From SXZD01 sp034680345 (GTDB lineage Bacteria; Pseudomonadota; Gammaproteobacteria; Burkholderiales; Burkholderiaceae_B): a stretch of 56,629 bases of DNA. Each line of letters opens with the position of its first letter. The stretch's first letter is position 1. The position numbers and the translations under genes were made by a program. Under the pieces are notes generated by a model, which had not been told where the DNA came from, made no database searches, and saw only the letters and a program-made list of their open reading frames with translations. This document shows, one piece after another, positions 44,424 through 53,283 of this stretch. The stretch is taken from the NCBI GenBank assembly GCA_034680345.1, contig JAXISZ010000013.1, positions 1 to 56,629 of the forward strand. The letters run 5' to 3'.

Positions 44424-45938
44424 TTAAAGTGATTTACGCAGGTTCATCGGTGGGATTTGTAAAGATTCCCGATACTTGGCAATAGTGCGTCTTGCAACGG
44501 TAATGCCTTGTTGGTTGAAAATGTCAGAAATTTGATTGTCCGATAGCGGTTGTTTTGGGTCCTCTGCTTGGATAAGTTGTTTTAGTAATGCTTTGATGGC
44601 GGTGCTGGATGTTGTGATTCCATTTTCAGTTGTAATATGGCTACCAAAAAAGTGCTTTAGCTCAAAAGTACCAAAAGGCGTTAACATGAATTTTTGGTTG
44701 GTTACGCGTGAAACGGTTGATTCGTGTAGGTTTAATTGCTCCGCAATTTCACGAAGAACTAAAGGTTGCATGGCCACTTCACCATGATTAAAAAACGCTT
44801 GCTGTGTTTCAACAATTTTTCGGGACACTCGCAATATAGTTTCAAATCGTTGCTGAATGTTCTTGATTAACCAGCGAGCTTCTTGCAACTGCGTGGCCAA
44901 TTGATGACCGTATTGTTTGCGTTGTTCTTTAAGAATTTTTGCGTATCTTTCATTGATTTGTAATTTTGGCATTACAGCATCATTTAAGAATACAACCCAT
45001 TTTTGTTTGTCTTTTTTAACAATTACATCAGGTGTAATAAAATTTTGAATTACACCATTGAAGTGTGCGCCTGGAAATGGATGAAGTGATTTTATTAAAA
45101 TTTCAGCTTGTCGTAGTTCTTCGTCTGTAATTTCAAGCGTTTTTTTTATTTTAGAGTATTCTTTTTTTGCCAGCCAATCCAGGTGTTTATCAATAATAGT
45201 TAGAGCAATTTTTTGGTCTAAGTGGTGGGCTGTTCTAGAATTTTTATAGATTATTTGTAAGCGTAGACATTCCGCAGCATTTCTAGCGCCAACCCCAATA
45301 GGGTCAAAGCTTTGCAATAAACGCAGCGCGGTGTTCAACTCTTCGGGTTCTATACCAAGATCTGAAGGTAAACTTTCCAGTATTTCTTCCAAGTTGGTTT
45401 CAAGGTAGCCATCTTCGTTTGTGGAGTCAATTAAAAGCTCAACTAGAGCACGGTCTCGAATAGAGCAATTGGTTAATCGCAACTGTTCGTTTAAATGTTG
45501 ATTCAGGCTAATATTTTGTGTTGCAATTTGGGGTGGGGCTGAATCTTCATCATCAGGGTTGTTTGGGGTGATATTCCAGTAGGTATCCCATTGATTTCCA
45601 GTTGGATCAGAAAAATTTTCAGACTCTGAATGATGATTGTTTAGATCTATATCGTTGTTATTTTCTTGATTAATTTGGTTAGCATCACGGGTTGACGTGT
45701 TGGTATGGATGTTAAAGGATTCGGTGTTTTGCTGCTCTTTAATTAACGCATCCCCAACTAATCTTACATTGCTGCTCATCGGGTTGTCTGTGCGCTCAAG
45801 CAGTGGGTTGTCGCGTACAACTTGTTCAATTTCTTGTTGTAATTCAAGGGTGGACAGTTGTAGCAGTTTAATGGACTGTTGTAACTGAGGTGTAAGTGTG
45901 ATTTGTTGGGATAATTTAATTTGTAGCGACTGGCGCAT
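44424..45938 (-). CDS. rpoN: RNA polymerase sigma-54 factor
   Basis: Alternative sigma factor needing enhancer-binding ATPases. 504 residues. Region I is glutamine/leucine rich (LSQQITLTPQLQQSIKLLQLSTLELQQEIEQ), followed by an acidic region II (about 50-140), the core-binding and HTH regions (LHESTVSRVTNQKF), and the C-terminal RpoN box ARRTIAKYRE. ATG 45938 after GGGAAGTCT. Lies between hpf and lptB as in most betaproteobacteria. No activator ATPase gene is in the window. Confidence 0.97.
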   Translation of the reverse strand: MRQSLQIKLSQQITLTPQLQQSIKLLQLSTLELQQEIEQVVRDNPLLERTDNPMSSNVRLVGDALIKEQQNTESFNIHTNTSTRDANQINQENNNDIDLNNHHSESENFSDPTGNQWDTYWNITPNNPDDEDSAPPQIATQNISLNQHLNEQLRLTNCSIRDRALVELLIDSTNEDGYLETNLEEILESLPSDLGIEPEELNTALRLLQSFDPIGVGARNAAECLRLQIIYKNSRTAHHLDQKIALTIIDKHLDWLAKKEYSKIKKTLEITDEELRQAEILIKSLHPFPGAHFNGVIQNFITPDVIVKKDKQKWVVFLNDAVMPKLQINERYAKILKEQRKQYGHQLATQLQEARWLIKNIQQRFETILRVSRKIVETQQAFFNHGEVAMQPLVLREIAEQLNLHESTVSRVTNQKFMLTPFGTFELKHFFGSHITTENGITTSSTAIKALLKQLIQAEDPKQPLSDNQISDIFNQQGITVARRTIAKYRESLQIPPMNLRKSL

Positions 45939-45964
45939 AATAGACTTCCCTTCTCAGCACATAT

Positions 45965-46777
45965 TTACATGCGAAAATTTTCGCCAAGATAGACACGGCG
46001 AACCGTATCGTTTTCTATTAATTGATTTGGTAAGCCTGAAGCCAGTACTTCTCCTGTATTGATGATATACGCACGGTCACAAATACCCAGAGTTTCACGA
46101 ACATTATGATCAGTAATGAGCACGCCAATACCTCGATCTTTTAAGAATCGAATAATACGCTGAATCTCCAGAACAGCAATAGGGTCAACACCAGCAAAGG
46201 GTTCATCGAGAAGAACAAATTTTGGGTCAGTTGCTAGGGTTCTTGCAATTTCAAGTCGGCGGCGTTCTCCGCCGGAAAGGGCGGCAGCTATTGAATTGCG
46301 AATATGAGTAATTTGTAAATCAGACAGTAACCTTTCAAGCTTATCTTTTATGGATAATCCATTTTTTGGCGGTGTGATTTCTAAAACAGCGCGTATATTT
46401 TCTTCAACTGTAAGGCGTCTAAAAATAGATGTTTCTTGCGGTAAATATGAAAGCCCCAAGCGCGCGCGCGAATGAATTGGTTCGTGCGTGATATCATAGC
46501 TCCCCATTTTGATTGTGCCAAAATCGGCAGTTATCAAACCAACAATCATGTAAAAACAAGTGGTTTTACCTGCACCATTCGGGCCAAGAAGGCCTACAAT
46601 TTCCCCTGTGTTTGCATACATCGAAATGGTTTTGATTACAGTTCGAGAACCATAAGATTTTTTTAATTGCTGAGCTTCTAGCCGTGTTGACAACATTTGC
46701 CGAGGGTTACAATTTGGGGATTGGTCTGGGTTGGTAGTTTGAATAATTGGGTTGTGGTCCGCTATTCTATACATCAT
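45965..46777 (-). CDS. lptB: LPS export ABC transporter ATPase LptB
   Basis: ATPase that powers lipopolysaccharide extraction with LptFG. 270 residues; Walker A GPNGAGKTT at 65-73, signature LSGGERRRLEIARTL and Walker B FVLLDEPFAGVDP. Compared with the usual about 241 residues it has about 28 extra N-terminal residues (start to MLSTRLEAQQL). Two ATGs overlap the lptA stop (46777 and 46774). An internal ATG encoding MLSTRLEA (residue 28) would give the usual size. Translation is probably coupled to lptA. Confidence 0.95.
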   Translation of the reverse strand: MMYRIADHNPIIQTTNPDQSPNCNPRQMLSTRLEAQQLKKSYGSRTVIKTISMYANTGEIVGLLGPNGAGKTTCFYMIVGLITADFGTIKMGSYDITHEPIHSRARLGLSYLPQETSIFRRLTVEENIRAVLEITPPKNGLSIKDKLERLLSDLQITHIRNSIAAALSGGERRRLEIARTLATDPKFVLLDEPFAGVDPIAVLEIQRIIRFLKDRGIGVLITDHNVRETLGICDRAYIINTGEVLASGLPNQLIENDTVRRVYLGENFRM

Positions 46778-47334
46778 GGCTGACCTTTTTGTTCTCTTGG
46801 CTGGATGATAACCTTAACTCTTCCTGTGGAGTTCGACAAGTTGTTTTGGTTAGAGCCACTAACAGTGAAAAATTCAGTGTTTTGTTGGTAAGTGATTTTT
46901 TCACCTTTGACCTCATCTGTGGTTTTTTGGCCATTGAGTTTGCGCAACTCAGCTTGATGACTAAGCACTACTGTTTCGGTTTTTCCGTCATAATCAATTC
47001 GAAGGCTTAAACCTTCAACGTAAAGATCTCCTGGGCCTTCACGGCGTTGTTTGAAGAAAGCGGGTTTGCCCTCAACTACGCCGATTTGGAAGCCTTCTGG
47101 AGTTTGGCGTAAAGTAAGGGAGTCTCCTTTAAGTATGAGCGATCCTTTGGTTAGGCGAACATTGCCTTTAAACGTATTGATTTGGTTTAGCTCATCATAA
47201 GTCATCTTGTCTGATTCAATTGCTGTGGGCAAAAAATGATCCTCCTTGGCTGCTTGAACAGTTCCAATCAAGTTTCCTGTACTCAAAAAAATGGTAGTTA
47301 TTAGTAGAAAAATTGTTAAAAAAGAATGCAGCAT
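46774..47334 (-). CDS. lptA: LPS periplasmic bridge protein LptA
   Basis: Forms the periplasmic beta-jellyroll bridge carrying LPS from LptC to LptD. 186 residues: N-terminal signal sequence (about 3-29), then the OstA-like domain with ESDKMTYDELNQINTFKGNVRLTKGSLILKGDSL. Overlaps lptB by four bases and follows lptC by two, so the three are one translated block. Confidence 0.94.
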   Translation of the reverse strand: MLHSFLTIFLLITTIFLSTGNLIGTVQAAKEDHFLPTAIESDKMTYDELNQINTFKGNVRLTKGSLILKGDSLTLRQTPEGFQIGVVEGKPAFFKQRREGPGDLYVEGLSLRIDYDGKTETVVLSHQAELRKLNGQKTTDEVKGEKITYQQNTEFFTVSGSNQNNLSNSTGRVKVIIQPREQKGQP

Positions 47335-47336
47335 AA

Positions 47337-47936
47337 TTAATTTCGGGTTGTTTTGGCGGCCAATTGAACATTAACTGAGTTTAAGGCAGTTAATTCGCTA
47401 TCAATATTATTGATAATTATTTCATCTGCGGTGATTTGATGAGCCCCTTTCTTGAGTGTAGGCCGGGACTTTGCATGGATAATTTCATAATCAAGGTCAG
47501 CTTCCATTTTTTCTGTATTCAACCATAATTTCTGGTTATTTGTCCCCCCTCGATGTAGGGTGACATTTCCAGTTAATAAAAGTTGGCCATTCATGTTGTT
47601 AAGTTCGCCATTTTTGGCTGTAACAATAATTTCAGGGTGTTTAAAATGCGTCATTCGGAGATTAATATTTTTTAAAAAAATTAGATCCTCTTGAGGAATA
47701 TGCTCAGCATAATCGCTTTGTAGAGCATTGACTTTTTGCTTTGTTGGTACAAAACGATTCCAAGAAAGGTTTTTAATAAAATAGTCGGGTGTTTCTAGGC
47801 TGCCGTGGGGGCTGTTATCCCATAATCGCATTTGGCTACGTTGCGCAATTAGAAATGAACCAAGTGCTAAAACTAGTGCTAACACAATCGGTATTGATCT
47901 AAGTAGCGCGTTACGTAAAGAGGTAAATAAACTCAT
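47337..47936 (-). CDS. lptC: LPS export protein LptC
   Basis: Single-pass inner-membrane protein that passes LPS from LptBFG to LptA. 199 residues: one N-terminal membrane helix (about 13-30), then a beta-strand domain with repeated LxLTGNVTLHRGG and a late HQITADEIIINN strand. Family recognised by topology, length and place between kdsC and lptA. Confidence 0.9.
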   Translation of the reverse strand: MSLFTSLRNALLRSIPIVLALVLALGSFLIAQRSQMRLWDNSPHGSLETPDYFIKNLSWNRFVPTKQKVNALQSDYAEHIPQEDLIFLKNINLRMTHFKHPEIIVTAKNGELNNMNGQLLLTGNVTLHRGGTNNQKLWLNTEKMEADLDYEIIHAKSRPTLKKGAHQITADEIIINNIDSELTALNSVNVQLAAKTTRN

Positions 47937-47958
47937 ATCATGGCTTAGAATTTAAAAC

Positions 47959-48450
47959 TTACTGGCGTTTTTCCAAAATAAAATCACATAATTCTCTGGC
48001 GGCACCGTCGCCGGCTCGGCGGGTGGCTAGCCAATGAGCTTGTTGTTGCATCGGCTTTGGGGCAGTTTGGGTGGTTGCAGCAAATCCCACTGATTTCAAT
48101 AGCGCAAAGTCGGGCCAGTCATCCCCAAAAAAACCGCACTGATTCCAGTCCAATTTTAGAGATTTAAGCAAACTTTCCATGTGGGCGTGTTTATCTTTAA
48201 CATTCTGTGCTAGAAGTGTAATCCCTAGATCATTTGCTCGCGCCGTAACAATCTCGCTTTTGCGAGCCGTAATCCAGGCCACATGAATACCAGCATGCAT
48301 CAGTTGTCTTAGACCATAACCATCAAACACGCAAAAGCGTTTCATAAACTCGCCGTTTGCACCGAAGTACAGCCCCCCATCGGTCAACGTCCCATCGACA
48401 TCAAACCCCATCAAGGCAATTCGAGAAATCCGTTCTTTAAGGTATTCCAT
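47959..48450 (-). CDS. kdsC: 3-deoxy-D-manno-octulosonate 8-phosphate phosphatase
   Basis: HAD-family phosphatase producing Kdo for lipid A-core linkage. 163 residues, the cap-less type. Nucleophile and acid Asp17 and Asp19 in GFDVDGTLTDGGLYF; later GDDWPD supplies the metal-binding aspartates. Its ATG shares one base with the kdsD stop (TAATG). Upstream of lptCAB, linking Kdo synthesis and LPS export. Confidence 0.96.
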   Translation of the reverse strand: MEYLKERISRIALMGFDVDGTLTDGGLYFGANGEFMKRFCVFDGYGLRQLMHAGIHVAWITARKSEIVTARANDLGITLLAQNVKDKHAHMESLLKSLKLDWNQCGFFGDDWPDFALLKSVGFAATTQTAPKPMQQQAHWLATRRAGDGAARELCDFILEKRQ

Positions 48451-49430
48451 TACAAAACCTGTGCTGAAAATAAATCATGCATGTTTAGTGCCCCAACAAC
48501 ATAACCTTCTTTATCAATCACTGCCAATTGACCAATTCGAGAGGTTTCCATCAGGCGTACTGCTTCGGTAGCTAAGCGGTTTGCAGTAATGGTTTTAGGC
48601 GAAGAGGTCATTACAGTAGAGACTTTCAGGGTGCGAAAATCAATATTGTTTTCAATTAAGCGCCTAAGATCTCCGTCGGTGAAAACCCCTAGCAGTTTGT
48701 TTTTATCATTTATAACTGTAGTCATTCCAAGTCGCTTGCGTGTAATTTCCAATACTGCTTCACCAACCAGTTGATCAGAATAGACTCGTGGAATGTCTTT
48801 GTCAGTGCGCATGATATCGCTGACTAAAGTTAAAAGGCGTTTTCCCAAGGAGCCGCCAGGGTGTGATAAAGCAAAATCGTTTTCCGAGAATCCTCGAGCT
48901 TTCAGTATGGCCACAGCAAGAGCATCGCCTAACGCTAACGCAACAGTTGTACTGGCTGTAGGGGCAAGGTTTAGGGGGCAGGCTTCTTTTTGGGTTGAGC
49001 CGTCCAAAACAATGTCGCTGGCCCGACTTAGGCTGGAGTTTGCTTGCCCTGTGAGTGCTATAAGTTTTGCTCCTTTTCTGCGTACAGCTGGTAAAATTGA
49101 AAGAATCTCTGCTGTTTCGCCAGAATTTGATAGGACGATGATCACATCTTCTGCAGTAATCATGCCTAGATCGCCGTGTGCGGCTTCTGTGGCATGCACA
49201 AAGAAGGCGGGGGTGCCAGTACTGGCAAATGTTGCAGCAATTTTCCTTGCAATTAGACCAGACTTCCCTAGGCCCATTAAAATGACCCGTCCTTGGCATC
49301 CCAGAAGGCATTCGACACTTAGAGAAAAATTTTCCCCTAATTGTTCAGCGGTGTTGAGAAGTGCTTGAGCTTCAATAGTTAAAACTTCTTTGGCAATATC
49401 GATATGCTCAATTTTAAGAGATTGGCTCAT
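48450..49430 (-). CDS. kdsD: D-arabinose 5-phosphate isomerase
   Basis: Converts ribulose 5-phosphate to arabinose 5-phosphate, the first committed precursor of Kdo. 326 residues from ATG 49430 (328 in E. coli); a TTG at 49445 is in frame but unlikely. An N-terminal SIS domain (GLGKSGLIARKIAATFASTGTPAFFVH, then SNSGET) and two C-terminal CBS domains (about 205-326). First of the kdsD-kdsC-lptC-lptA-lptB series. Confidence 0.95.
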   Translation of the reverse strand: MSQSLKIEHIDIAKEVLTIEAQALLNTAEQLGENFSLSVECLLGCQGRVILMGLGKSGLIARKIAATFASTGTPAFFVHATEAAHGDLGMITAEDVIIVLSNSGETAEILSILPAVRRKGAKLIALTGQANSSLSRASDIVLDGSTQKEACPLNLAPTASTTVALALGDALAVAILKARGFSENDFALSHPGGSLGKRLLTLVSDIMRTDKDIPRVYSDQLVGEAVLEITRKRLGMTTVINDKNKLLGVFTDGDLRRLIENNIDFRTLKVSTVMTSSPKTITANRLATEAVRLMETSRIGQLAVIDKEGYVVGALNMHDLFSAQVL

Positions 49431-49523
49431 GTTTTTTGCCCACAAAAATTTGATGTTGATGTCATAATGACTCAGTATAACAAAGCCTTGTTTGACTCAA
49501 TTTTATTTGGAGAAGTATAGATT

Positions 49524-51515
49524 GTGCCCGGTACTTTGGAATTAACATTGATTTTGCTCTTAGTGGCTGTATTGGCAGTTAGTTTATTCAAACGATTGCG
49601 TCTATCACCAATGCTTGGGTATTTGCTGGCCGGAGTCCTGGTGGGCCCAAATAGTTTAGGTTTGGTGCCTGACACACCTGAGACCAGGCATTTAGCGGAA
49701 TTTGGTATTGTTTTTTTGATGTTTTCGATTGGCTTAGAGTTTAGCTTACCTAAGTTGCAGGCCATGCGTAAGGTGGTTTTTGGTTTGGGTATGGCGCAGG
49801 TTGGTCTTACTGTTTTGTCTACTTTGCTCCTAGGGGTATTAATTAATTTTTTTTGGGCGGTGTCTTATAAAGCTGTTTTTGTCATGGCTGGGGCACTTGC
49901 AATGTCTTCAACTGCAATCGTTGTTAAAATGATGGCGGAGCGTTTAGAGCTTGAATCTGCTCATGGCCGTTTGGTTTTAGGTATTTTACTGTTTCAGGAT
50001 TTGGCAGTGGTACCATTTTTAATCATTATTCCCGCGCTTGGAAGCGACCCTTCTGAATTGCCTTGGTTATTGGGTTTGGCTTTATTAAAAGCAGCTTTGG
50101 TTTTGATTTTAATGTTGGTTCTGGGGCAGCGGCTAATGGCCAAATGGATGAATTTTGTGGCGCGTAGTAAATCCCAGGAGTTATTTGTACTGAATGTTTT
50201 GCTATTGACACTGGGTTTGGCTTGGGTTACTGAAGAGGTGGGTTTATCTTTGGCGTTGGGTGCTTTTTTGGCAGGAGTTTTGATTGCTGAAACAGAGTAT
50301 CGCCATCAGGTAGAAGAGGACATAAAACCGTTTCGTGATGTGCTGTTGGGTTTATTTTTTGTTACAACGGGCATGTTGTTGAATGTCAACACCGTTCTGG
50401 ATTACTGGAGTTGGGTAATTTTGTTAGCAACTATTCCAGTTGTATTTAAACTTGTATTGATTGCTTTTTTGGCTGTGCTATTTGGTGCGCAGCGCGGGGT
50501 CGCTATTCGCACTGGCTTGTATTTGTCACAAGCAGGTGAGTTTGCCTTTGTTTTATTTGCTAGTGCAGAACCTTTAAGTTTAATTCCTCATCCATGGATG
50601 CAAGTTGTCACGGCGGCAATGGTTTTGTCAATGTTGATGGCACCAGCATTAATTCAAAATGCTGAAAAAATTGTGTTGCGCTTATCTCAAGACGAGTGGT
50701 TGGTTCAATCAATTGCATTGCATCAGGTTGCGCAGCATAGTTTAAATACAGATCGCCATGTGGTTATTTGTGGTTATGGTCGTTGTGGGCAGCATCTTGG
50801 TCGGGTGTTGCAGTTAGAAGATGTAAAATATGTGGCTTTGGATTTAGATCCTGAACGTATTCGAGAAGCAACCGCAGCAGGAGAATCTGTGGTTTTTGGA
50901 GATGCGGGGCGAAAAGAAATTTTAGTTGCAGCTGGTGCCATGCGGGCGTCTTGTATTGTTATATCTTTTGCAGACTTTAAAGCATCTTTGAGAGTTTTAG
51001 CAGTGGTTCGACAGATTTCATTGTCGGTGCCAGTCATAGTTCGTACTCGAGATGAGCCAGAAATAGAGCCGTTGCTGGCTGCCGGCGCTACTGAGGTAGT
51101 ATCAGAAATTTATGAAGGTAGTTTAATGATGGGGTCTCAAGCTTTGTTATTGCTTGGTGTGCCTATGTCGAGAATGATTCGAAAAATTCGCCAAGTTCGG
51201 GAATCTCGTTATACTTTATTTCGGGGGGTGTTTCGGGGGGCTGATGATGAAGCGGGTTCGCCGGAATCTCAATGGATTCGCTTGCATTCGGTTGAGCTCG
51301 CTGTGGGGGCGAGAGCTATTGGAATGCGTTTGAGCGATTTGGCTTTATCAGAGTTGGATGTATGCGTTGCAGCAATTCGTCGTAGGGGCATTCGATGTGA
51401 TCAGCCAGAGACAGATACAATTTTAGAGGTTGGGGATATTCTTGTACTAAGGGGGCAACCAGAGCCTCTGACTAGAGCGGAAAGTCGTTTGCTGATGAAA
51501 AGTGCTGCTGTTTAA
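49524..51515 (+). CDS. CPA2-family cation/proton antiporter with RCK domain (KefB/YbaL-like)
   Basis: 663 residues: an N-terminal membrane domain of about 12 helices (1-380) of the Kef/CPA2 class, with FSIGLEFSLPKL, GALAMSSTAIVVKMM, LFQDLAVVPFLI and LALGAFLAGVLIAETEYRHQVEE, then a TrkA-N/RCK nucleotide-binding domain (VVICGYGRCGQHLGRVL near 413-429, ALDLDPERI) and a TrkA-C domain (about 570-655). Such proteins move potassium or other cations against protons. Start GTG 49524 with GGAG about ten bases upstream. Convergent with the M61 gene, four bases shared at the 3' ends. Confidence 0.93.
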   Translation: MPGTLELTLILLLVAVLAVSLFKRLRLSPMLGYLLAGVLVGPNSLGLVPDTPETRHLAEFGIVFLMFSIGLEFSLPKLQAMRKVVFGLGMAQVGLTVLSTLLLGVLINFFWAVSYKAVFVMAGALAMSSTAIVVKMMAERLELESAHGRLVLGILLFQDLAVVPFLIIIPALGSDPSELPWLLGLALLKAALVLILMLVLGQRLMAKWMNFVARSKSQELFVLNVLLLTLGLAWVTEEVGLSLALGAFLAGVLIAETEYRHQVEEDIKPFRDVLLGLFFVTTGMLLNVNTVLDYWSWVILLATIPVVFKLVLIAFLAVLFGAQRGVAIRTGLYLSQAGEFAFVLFASAEPLSLIPHPWMQVVTAAMVLSMLMAPALIQNAEKIVLRLSQDEWLVQSIALHQVAQHSLNTDRHVVICGYGRCGQHLGRVLQLEDVKYVALDLDPERIREATAAGESVVFGDAGRKEILVAAGAMRASCIVISFADFKASLRVLAVVRQISLSVPVIVRTRDEPEIEPLLAAGATEVVSEIYEGSLMMGSQALLLLGVPMSRMIRKIRQVRESRYTLFRGVFRGADDEAGSPESQWIRLHSVELAVGARAIGMRLSDLALSELDVCVAAIRRRGIRCDQPETDTILEVGDILVLRGQPEPLTRAESRLLMKSAAV

Positions 51516-53260
51516 TTTAAAGGTTTAATAGTCCAGTCTTTGGGGTAAGCTTTTTCCCAGGTTATGGATGTGTTGAGTAATCTCTCTTTGCGAAAAAAAA
51601 CAATACGACTTGTTTCTCCTGGCGATTTTCTCGTTAGTATTTGTTCAAAAAGCTCCTGTGTTGCTCGCTGCTCGTCAATCGCTACAATTATATCTCCGGC
51701 ACTTAAACCGGCTGATTCAGCTGCGCTATGGTTGCGTACAAATTTAACCAAAAGACCTTCTTGACTAGCTACAAAAGATGCGCCAACCTCGCAAGGTTTT
51801 GTTGGTACAACAGGGTTTAATTTAAACCCTAAAATTTTTAAGCAAGCATTTAACGGTAATTCGTGTAGATTGTTGGTTGCTTCATAAATCCATGAGCGAA
51901 AATCAAGGTTTGTTGCAGATTCAATGGCAGCAGGAAGTTCATTCTCGGCAAGGCCCTTATTCGTTTTTCCATAATGTATCCAGAGCCAGCGCATGACATT
52001 GTCCAAATTTTTTTGATGGTTAGAGTTCTCGCGTATTTTAGCATCTAGACATAAAGCAATCAGAGCCCCTTTAGCGTAATAACTAACCAGCGCATTGGGC
52101 GAGTTTTCATCAGGCCTGTAGTATTTTATCCAGGTGTCAAAAGAACTTTCAGCAACAGTTTGCTGTGTATGTCCAAGGTTTTTCATGACATTGGTGTAGA
52201 GTTTGCCTAAACAATTAGCGTATTGCTCTTTTGTTAACAATCCAGCGCGAAATAGCATTAGATCATCGTAGTAGGATGTAAACCCTTCAAAAAACCACAA
52301 TTGTCGGGTATAGACCTCTTGATTTAAGTCAGGTTCTTTAAAGCAGGTGGGTTTAATTCGTTTAACATTCCATGCATGAAAATATTCATGACTACACAAA
52401 CTTAGGAAGTTTCTATAAGCTTCGGTGGCCTTGGTCATACCTTTATAGGGTAAGTCTTTCCTTGAGCATAATAATGCCGTTGATGTTTTGTGTTCTAACC
52501 CCCCGTAGCCATTGTCGGTTGCATGAATCAAGAAGACATATCTTGAAAAGGGTGCGTAACCCTCAGGTTCAAACAGGTTTATTTGTGCTTCACAAACCTT
52601 TGCAAGGTCAGTACACAAACGTTCTATGTCTAAGTCATCGTATGCGCCAGTAACAGCAATGAGGTGTTGTGTATTACAAGCATTGAATTTGGCGGTGGTT
52701 ATGTCACCCATCTCAATGGGGCAGTCAATTAGCTCAGTATAATTTTCAGCTAAAAAATTGAGACTATCTTGTGAGTTTTTAAAAAATTTCGGTTCGTTTT
52801 TATTGTTTGTACAGAAAAGCGCTGTAGCAACTTTCCATATATCATGTAGATTATCTGGAGGGAGAATTTGTAGTTCACAAGCTTGGTTTTCTGGATTGTG
52901 AACTTTTAGACAAATACTCGTGGCGTTAAAAAAACCTCTAAATTGGTCAATGTAACAGGTTCTAACAGATAAATCCCACGCATATATCTGATACTCAACT
53001 TCAATAACTGATTGTTTTATTGGGTATAAACGCCATGTGTTTTTATTTATTTTCTCCAAATTGAGTGCGGTTTTATCCTGTTTTGCGGATATGGCAATAA
53101 TATTGCGAGCAAATTCTCTAATCATATAGCTGCCAGGAATCCAGCTTGGTAGGCTTAGTAATTCAAAAGTATTTTGTTGCGTGGGTTGAAAGCTAAGCTT
53201 GATTTTAAATTGATGAGAAAGTGGTTCGGGTTTTATCCTATAAACAATTTTTGCGTTCAA
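51512..53260 (-). CDS. M61-family metallopeptidase with PDZ domain
   Basis: 582 residues. The zinc motif HEYFHAWN is at 291-298 and the third ligand is probably Glu325 in FFEGFTSYYDD, the layout of M61 glycyl aminopeptidase-like enzymes. An N-terminal beta-sandwich domain (about 1-170, with SWIPGSYMIREFARNI) and a C-terminal PDZ domain (about 480-560, SAGLSAGDIIVAID) complete the usual architecture. No signal peptide is obvious, so a cytoplasmic site is likely. Substrate unknown. Confidence 0.93.
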   Translation of the reverse strand: MNAKIVYRIKPEPLSHQFKIKLSFQPTQQNTFELLSLPSWIPGSYMIREFARNIIAISAKQDKTALNLEKINKNTWRLYPIKQSVIEVEYQIYAWDLSVRTCYIDQFRGFFNATSICLKVHNPENQACELQILPPDNLHDIWKVATALFCTNNKNEPKFFKNSQDSLNFLAENYTELIDCPIEMGDITTAKFNACNTQHLIAVTGAYDDLDIERLCTDLAKVCEAQINLFEPEGYAPFSRYVFLIHATDNGYGGLEHKTSTALLCSRKDLPYKGMTKATEAYRNFLSLCSHEYFHAWNVKRIKPTCFKEPDLNQEVYTRQLWFFEGFTSYYDDLMLFRAGLLTKEQYANCLGKLYTNVMKNLGHTQQTVAESSFDTWIKYYRPDENSPNALVSYYAKGALIALCLDAKIRENSNHQKNLDNVMRWLWIHYGKTNKGLAENELPAAIESATNLDFRSWIYEATNNLHELPLNACLKILGFKLNPVVPTKPCEVGASFVASQEGLLVKFVRNHSAAESAGLSAGDIIVAIDEQRATQELFEQILTRKSPGETSRIVFFRKERLLNTSITWEKAYPKDWTIKPLN

Positions 53261-53283
53261 AATATTGTCCCTTAAAGGCTGTT

